Part shown: piece by piece, positions 58,763 to 64,000 of the stretch | How positions within the stretch are numbered: the first letter of the stretch is position 1 | Layout: every line of letters begins with the position of its first letter | Assembly: GCA_013368375.1 (NCBI GenBank) | Contig: JAACJP010000024.1 | Span: forward strand, 434,001 to 498,000 | DNA length: 64,000 nt | Origin: Tricholomella constricta | Lineage: Eukaryota; Basidiomycota; Agaricomycetes; Agaricales; Lyophyllaceae | Reading direction: 5' to 3' | The notes under the pieces: generated by a model | What the model was told of the DNA's origin: nothing | Database searches by the model: none | Seen by the model: only the letters and a program-made list of their open reading frames with translations | Program-made: the position numbers and the translations under genes

Positions 58763-58941
58763 TGTCAGGGGAACTCCTGTTCGCGTTCTCCGACGCTCAC
58801 AGATCATTCCCCGGCTCATGCGCACGCCCCCGACAGACCGATCGCGATCCCGACCTGACGCTCCGACCCAAGCGTCGGTGTACATACTTACTCACTTCCT
58901 GTCGCTTCCCCTCCTTCCCTGCGCGCGCCCGACGCTGATCC
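58763..58941 (+). repeat. Truncated chromovirus 3' LTR (LTR2)
   Basis: The first 179 bp of the LTR directly after the polypurine tract. It stops within gacgctgatcc and is joined to the duplicated exon-2 segment. It has private changes relative to LTR1 (for example gatcatt for gatcgtt and ccggctc for ccgactc). Confidence 0.9.
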
Positions 58942-58942
58942 T

Positions 58943-59203
58943 TACCAAAGGGGGTGGATCCGATGGACGTGGACGTCGAGGCGGGTGCGGGACTGCCTTC
59001 TGCTGTTGGGGGAGACGGTCGTTCCGTGGCCGCGGGCTCTACCGGTAGCGCTGCGCCTCCTTCTGGCGCTGCCTGTAGCAACGAGGGGGCCACACGTACG
59101 GTAGAGGGCTTTCGTCAGGTGTCGGAGGCGGCCAGTGTCGCGGCTATGGCCGCGCGCATGGCGCGTGAAGTCGAGGAGCCTCTGCGGGACCCTCTTGCGC
59201 CCC
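58943..59203. repeat. 261-bp segment, copy B
   Basis: An exact copy by reading of 52635-52895, including the terminal GCCCC, placed between the truncated LTR2 and the complete LTR3. Confidence 0.9.
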
Positions 59204-59709
59204 TGTCAGGGGAACTCCTGTTCGCGTTCTCCGACACTCACAGATCGTTCCCCGACTCATGCGCTCGCCCCTGACAGACCGATCGCGATCCCGACCTGAC
59301 GCTCCGACCCAAGCGTCGGTGTACATACTTACTCACTTCCTGTCGCTTCCCCTCCTTCCCTGCGCGCGCCCGACGCTGATCCTGATGACCCGACACCCCA
59401 ACGTCGGCTGTCCTGCCTCGTGCCCGTACCCTGAGCCACGAGGATCGGACAGCATCGGGAACGTGTCCATACACGCGCCGCACACCATTCGTTATTATTA
59501 CATGTACAGTACACTCTGGAGGACCGGCCCTCACGTCCTACACTCGTATATAGTCGGCCCCCTGGCATTTGGGAATCCTTTACACTATTCTCTTCGGATT
59601 CCCCTTTGCCAGGTAAGCCTTACTTACCTTCGTTTACTGTACATCAAATATAACTTCGGATTCCCCTCTGCCAGTGTGATAGCGCTCCACTGTAAGGGTT
59701 GCCCTAACA
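59204..59709 (+). repeat. Complete chromovirus LTR (LTR3)
   Basis: 506 bp, flanked on both sides by GCCCC (59199-59203 and 59710-59714), as a solo LTR or outer 3' LTR would be. Ten differences from LTR1, of which nine are transitions at CpG sites. Confidence 0.92.
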
Positions 59710-61045
59710 GCCCCTCTCTCGTGCTGTTTCCGAGGTCGCTTTGGGTGGTCCACCTGTCGCTGTCAGAGAAGGGGCGTCACCAGTGCGTCCTAAGGTCAAG
59801 GGTAAGAAGCGTGATGGTGCGCGCAAGGTGGCGTACATGTCCGTGGGTGGCGGTCGTCCGACAGCGTCGCCCGCCCTTGCGGCGCCTGGGGCAAGTTCGT
59901 TTTAGCAGTGTCAGATCGCTTGTTTCCTGACGTTGTTTGATAGGTGTCCCATCCCCTTGCTCGTCCAGTGGGGTCAGGTGAGTCTGCGCTTCGTTCCTTC
60001 ATCGTGTTTTGTCCTCTGAGTGGGCGCTGCCTGATCCCTTTTGCAGGTGCGGCCCAAGCGACTTCTCAGCTATTCGAGACACCGACAAGAAACGCAAGCG
60101 TGTGGTGGGAGAGGACGACGAGGGGTCGATCGTGGTCGTGGAGGAGGTCGCGGAGAAGGGGAAGAAGCGGAGGACGACAGCGACCCCCAGCGTCTGGGAG
60201 CTGAAGTTGGAGGAGTTCAAGGTGGAGTGTCCTGACTGGGTCCTGCGCGACGTTCCGGTGAGCGGGGTCGGTCGGCCTTCTCGTTGTGCGTCCTTCTAAT
60301 TTGTTATGTTTTTCTGTAGTGCAAGCGTTGTGTGCGCGCCAGCCAGACGTGCGTCCAGCGACCGGGCAGTGGCCCTTGCGCGCGGTGCAAGATACAGTCC
60401 AAAGGCTGTGTCTCGTCGCTCGCATCTGGCGGTAAGGTGCAGGGGTCGCGGTCGCGTCGTCGCGCCATCTCGCATCCCACTGTCGAGAATTCCGATGGCG
60501 AGGTGCAGATTGTCTCGTCGCCATCCGGCACGCGCCAGGGTCGGTATGCGACCGACAGGCCATTTAGGATTGGTGCTCCCGCAGTGCGTCTGGCACTGGA
60601 GCGTACCGAGGCGCTCCCATTCCTTGGGTCGGACTACCTTCTGCATGGACGGATTCCCGGGGATGCTGGTCTGCCGACGGGGGCTGACTTGGTTGGGTTG
60701 GGACAGGACCAGAAGGGGACATCGGCCATGGTGACCCACTTCTCTCGTGCCGACGTGGAGCGAACGCTGTCGTCGCGACACGCTTTACTCTGCAGCCTCG
60801 TTCAGGAGTCGCAAATGGCGGAGGCGCAGGTGGAGATTCTGCGGTCCACCCTAGCGGTGTTGAACGAACAGTTAGTGGAGACGACTGTCGCTGTCCAACT
60901 TCTCCAGGATCGCTACAACCAGATGTGCGTGGCCGACGAGGCTTATGTGGGGGGGCGGGGTTCCGACGATGATGCCAGCGACAAGGAAGGCGAGGGTCCA
61001 GAGTGCGCGGGCAGTGACTTCGACGAGGGGGCGGTGGAGGGGTGA

Positions 61046-61418
61046 GGGTGGGCGGTCAGTCGGGTGAGGACGCGCACGATTGGAATCTTGGCCGCGCCGC
61101 TCCTCCCTTTTATATTTTTGTCTTTTTTGGAGCTGTGGGTTTGTGCGCTTCGGGAGGCCCGTAAAATGGGCATTTTTACTGTAGAAAAAAAAATTATGGT
61201 TTCTTCCTGATATGTGTGAATTTAAGGTGTGAGGGCGGTGATATTGAGTGGGGTTGTGATGATAGGATGAAGAACAATAGTTATGAACGGTCGGCGACGA
61301 TTGGTCGGTCGGATATTGATAGTTATGAATTGGGCGGCGACGATTGGTCGGTCGGTGAAAGTGCTGGGCAGGATACAAGTTAACTGAGAGGGTATATGGT
61401 TGGTCGGTATGGAGTCGA
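61046..61418. other. Convergent 3' intergenic region with 42-bp tandem repeat
   Basis: 373 bp between the stop of the Zn-cluster gene and the stop of the minus-strand pol. It is AT-richer than the flanks (ccttttatatttttgtctttttt at 61107 and an A9 run at about 61185), fitting polyadenylation regions for both strands. Two 42-bp tandem units lie at 61277-61318 and 61319-61360, sharing atagttatgaa and cggcgacgattggtcggtcgg-like words. Confidence 0.6.
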
Positions 61419-64000
61419 TCAATTTTGTTCTTCTTCCGATTCGGAGTCATCGCTAACGACTTCGGGTCGGTCTTTGTCATCTGTGAGCGTTGTCGCCTCT
61501 AGTTCTCTGAGTCGTCTGGTGTCAATGTCTAGAGCACTATCGGGTAAGGGGATGTTGCTCTGTGCGAAGTAGGGGGTGAGTCGGAATGCTGCTACAGGTC
61601 GGTGCAAGACGGTGCCGTCAAGTTCGCAGAGTCTGTAGGTGCCGCCGCGGTTTCGTGATACAACGACCAGTGGTCCTAAATATCGCGGTCGCATTTTACG
61701 ATTGAGTGACTTCTCGATTTTTGTGTTGCGCATGAGAGTGAGATCCCCCCGTTGAAAGTTGTAGTCCCGGAGGGTCCTGGCGTGTTTGATTTCGAAACGG
61801 ATCGCCGCTTGTCGTCGTGCCGTGTAGGCGTCGGAATGTAGTCGGTCTAGGTCATTGGTGCATTTTTGTAGGGCGAACATGCGACGTGTTAAAAGGTCGG
61901 TAGAAGAAAGAATAGAATCGGGTGGGGGTTGCATATATGTTGCTTCGACAATATCGAGTGGTAGGAGCGGGTGGGTACCCGTCGCGGCGTAATAAGGGGA
62001 ACGTCCCATTCGTTTGCGGACCGTAACTCGTTCAGCCCAGAAGACCGAATAAGCGGCTTGCGACCATTTGTTTTCATTTCCATCGGCGGCTTTGAACAGG
62101 GCTTGTCGGACGTTGAAGTGGGGCTTTTCGATGAGTCCGTTGGCTTTAGAGTTGTAGCCCGAGATGCAGATGTTGTGGATATGGTACTTCTTTGTGATGT
62201 GTTCGGCCGCTTTGATAAAGGCTGGTCCATTGTCGGTTACGATCTCGCGTAATCCCCCCCAGCGACAGACGATGTCTTTGTACATCCAATCGCCTAACGT
62301 GCGGCTGTTTTCTTTCCGAAGTGCACGCCACTCAGGGAAGTGGATAAGAGAACAGCGACCTTGGACGATGTATTTGAATCCGTTGGATGCTGGCAGGTGC
62401 ATGGTGTCGATGTATATTTTTGCGAAGAGTGGTGCGGGTGTTGCGACAGTCAGGGGAATAAGGACTTTGGTGGTCTGCTGGATCTGGCATATGTGGCATG
62501 TTTGGACGAACCAAACGACGTCAGCCCGAATGTTGGGCCACCAGAAGCGCTCGAGGAGGGTCGCGCAGGTCGCGTAGAATTGCTTATGCCCGAGGTTGTC
62601 GTGGACCGACCGTAAGATCTCTAATCGTGTTTCGGGTCTGGCGACCAATTTGTGTGCGCCTTGTCTGTCCCTTCGCCAGAGTCGCGTTCCGTCTATGAAG
62701 AACCCTGTGGCATAACGGATAAAGGTCACGTACTGATCGTCGGACATATTATCGGTCGCTTAAGGTCGGTCAACCATTGTCTTATGACGTTTATGCGTCG
62801 GTCCTGAGCTTTGGCGGCGTCGGTTCTGGGTACGTCATTATATGACATGTCGGTCGGGTTCGCATTAGGGTCGCGTATTCCTGTATCGTCGTCGGTACGG
62901 ATTCTAGGCTGTCGCGGAAGGTTGGTTGCAAGTTCGTGAGCCGTTAGGTCTGGTGGTATCGCATTGGTGTCGGCTGCCACCATCTCCTCTTTACTTGAGA
63001 CCTGAGCCAGGGCGAAGGTCTGATAAACATGTAATGGCGACGGTGGTTGGGGTAACGGCTGGATAATGTGCATTAGGCTTTGCGATCGGTCGACCCAGTC
63101 TTCGAAGTCGGCTTCGTCTTCGTTGTAAGTATCGGGCAGATCGTCGGGCTGTCTAGGGCGACGCGACAATCCGTCGGGGCCATGGAATGTGCCTTTAACG
63201 TGGATGAGCTCGAAGTGGAACATGAGGACGGAGACAATCCACCTATTGACGGAGGCGGATGGTTGGATATCAGGATTGGAAAGCATGCCTTTGATGTAAC
63301 GGGCGTCGACTTCGATGACCAGGTTTCAGACGCCTATGACGTAGAGTCGCAAGGCTCCGAGTGCGCGAAAGAGGCCATAAAACTCCAGCTTGGGTTGTGA
63401 AAAATGCGACTCGCAGTCATTCAGCGTGATGGAGCCAAACCGATTGTATCTGTGTTGCGCTCGGTTGGCTGGGTCGGTCTGGCAGAGGTAAAATCCGACT
63501 GCGATGTGGGAGGTGTCGACAACGAGTATCACAGGGTCGTTGGATGTGTAGTCGATGGGGACGAGGGGTTTAGCGGCTGCGATTGCTTCTACGATGTCGC
63601 CCTGTGCTGCGACCTGGTCGGGTCCGAACTCAAAGACGGCATCTTTACGGGTTAGTTTTATGAGGTGGTGTGCGCGGTGAGCGAAGTTTTTGACAAATAT
63701 TCTTAGTCCTCCGACAGTTCCTAGGAAGGCGCGCAGTTCTGACAGTGTGGTGCAGGATGTCCATTTTCGCAATAACGTGAGGCGGTCCACATCAGGGACA
63801 TGACCAGCCGGTGTGCAAACATGTCCCAGGACTTTGAATTGCGGCGCACATATGACTAGCTTCTTGCCTGAAAAGGTACCGCCGCAGTATTTCATGCATT
63901 GGAGAATTCGGTTGACATTATTGAAGAACTCCCAAATTGCGAGGCGTACGTCGGAATTGTTGGGATGTGTTTTCGGTAGGCCTGTTTCGGGGTCGGGGTA
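61419..64000 (-). pseudogene. Second gypsy-type pol (RT/RNase H part and integrase), partial at window edge
   Basis: The frame is open to the window end. From there inward: RT thumb and connection (FKVLGHVCTPAGHVPDVDRL, LSELRAFLGTVGGLRIFVKN), RNase H (DPVILVVDTSHIAVGFYLCQ and FHFELIHVKGTFHGPDGLSR), then integrase with the HHCC domain (HDNLGHKQFYATC ... CHICQ) and core KIYIDTMHLPA, EIVTDNGPAF and SKANGLIEKPHFN, ending in an acidic tail (DDSESEEEQN). There is an in-frame TGA at 63326-63328 and a one-base frameshift near 62748, just before SDDQYVTFIRYATGFFIDGT. The protein is unrelated in detail to the chromovirus pol at 54.8-58.7 kb and has no chromodomain. No LTR for it is visible in the window. 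Confidence 0.85.

Larger units (their letters stand above)
52896..58941 (+). mobile_element. Ty3/gypsy chromovirus, degenerate
   Basis: 5' LTR 52896-53401, gag and pol in plus orientation, then a polypurine tract (aaaagggggggtga, about 58749-58762) and a second LTR truncated after 179 bp. Domain order is Gag, protease, RT, RNase H, integrase, chromodomain, the chromovirus order. The target duplication GCCCC is at 52891-52895 on the left and at 59710-59714 to the right of an additional LTR (59204-59709). Frameshifts in gag, after RNase H and in integrase and one TGA make it non-autonomous. Confidence 0.92.
52205..61045 (+). pseudogene. Zn(II)2Cys6-like cluster gene, interrupted by a chromovirus
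   Basis: Exon 1 52205-52474; intron 52475-52540; exon 2 52541-52895, then interrupted, and continuing in frame after the target duplication at 59715 to about 59902 (APL joins SRAVSEVALGGPPVAV). A further exon at about 60046-60257 encodes GPSDFSAIRDTDKKRKRVVG and WELKLEEFKVECPDWVLRDV; intron 60258-60319; last exon 60320-61045. The last exon opens with CKRCVRASQTC and GPCARCKIQSKGC, a C-x2-C-x6-C-x8-C-x2-C-x6-C pattern fitting Zn(II)2Cys6. A coiled coil (VQESQMAEAQVEILRSTLAV) and an acidic tail (SDDDASDKEGEGPE) follow. That is the layout of a DNA-binding regulator, yet the rest is unlike GAL4-type host factors. Exons at 59900-60046 are uncertain. The insertion breaks the gene here. Confidence 0.65.

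Noticed and set aside
52896..59709. Two chromovirus elements in tandem sharing an LTR
   Set aside because: There is only one internal region; the third LTR is separated from the second by duplicated exon sequence, not by element sequence.
62164..63655. Plus-strand frames antisense to the second pol
   Set aside because: Shadows of the RNase H and integrase frames, with no recognisable domains.

Overview
The window reads as nuclear DNA of a filamentous basidiomycete, most likely an Agaricomycete. Nearly every gene is broken by many 40-65 bp GT-AG introns, genes are densely packed on both strands, and the protein families are typical of that group (DUF6534 membrane protein, CLAN-type P450, TRANK1-like UvrD helicase, basidiomycete GH44). 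The long retroelement cargo with Ty1/copia and chromodomain Ty3/gypsy elements fits the same assignment.

The left part (1-36 kb) is a gene-rich euchromatic block. In order it holds: the 3' part of a Sel1-repeat protein (+); a single-NBD ABC transporter (+); a cytochrome P450 (-); a DUF6534 multi-pass membrane protein (+); an unrecognised multi-exon gene (-); a giant UvrD/TRANK1-like SF1 helicase (-, about 8.5 kb); a Sec4/Rab8-type GTPase (+); Arp5 of the INO80 complex (-); the nucleoporin Nic96/Nup93 (+); an SMN-like snRNP assembly protein (-); an F-box protein (-); dolichol-phosphate mannosyltransferase (-); an LSm protein of the NAA38/LSMD1 type (+); and a secreted GH44 glycoside hydrolase (+). 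Several pairs share very short divergent intergenic regions (Arp5/Nup93 138 bp, Dpm1/LSm 102 bp).

The right part (36.3-64 kb) is almost entirely retroelements. Copia-1 (36342-42778) has two 269-bp LTRs that I read as identical, a TAAAT target-site duplication and one uninterrupted 1903-codon gag-pol, so it looks young and possibly active. Copia-2 (44490-49701) has two 282-bp LTRs, a GGTAC duplication and a gag-pol split by one frameshift. Both carry, directly inside the 5' LTR, a match to the anticodon arm of initiator tRNA-Met, the half-tRNA priming arrangement of Drosophila copia. A chromodomain gypsy element (52896 to about 58941, with an extra LTR at 59204-59709) is inserted with a GCCCC duplication into exon 2 of a multi-exon gene whose last exon encodes a Zn(II)2Cys6-like cluster, a coiled coil and an acidic tail. 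A shorter paralogue of that gene lies at 50886. Downstream and convergent with it is a second, different gypsy-type pol on the minus strand (61419 to the window edge) carrying a nonsense codon and a frameshift.

The most interesting points are the Zn-cluster gene family sitting tail-to-tail with a retroelement pol (a candidate antisense accessory gene), the odd three-LTR structure with an exactly duplicated 261-bp flank, and the observation that almost all differences between the gypsy LTR copies are CpG transitions.
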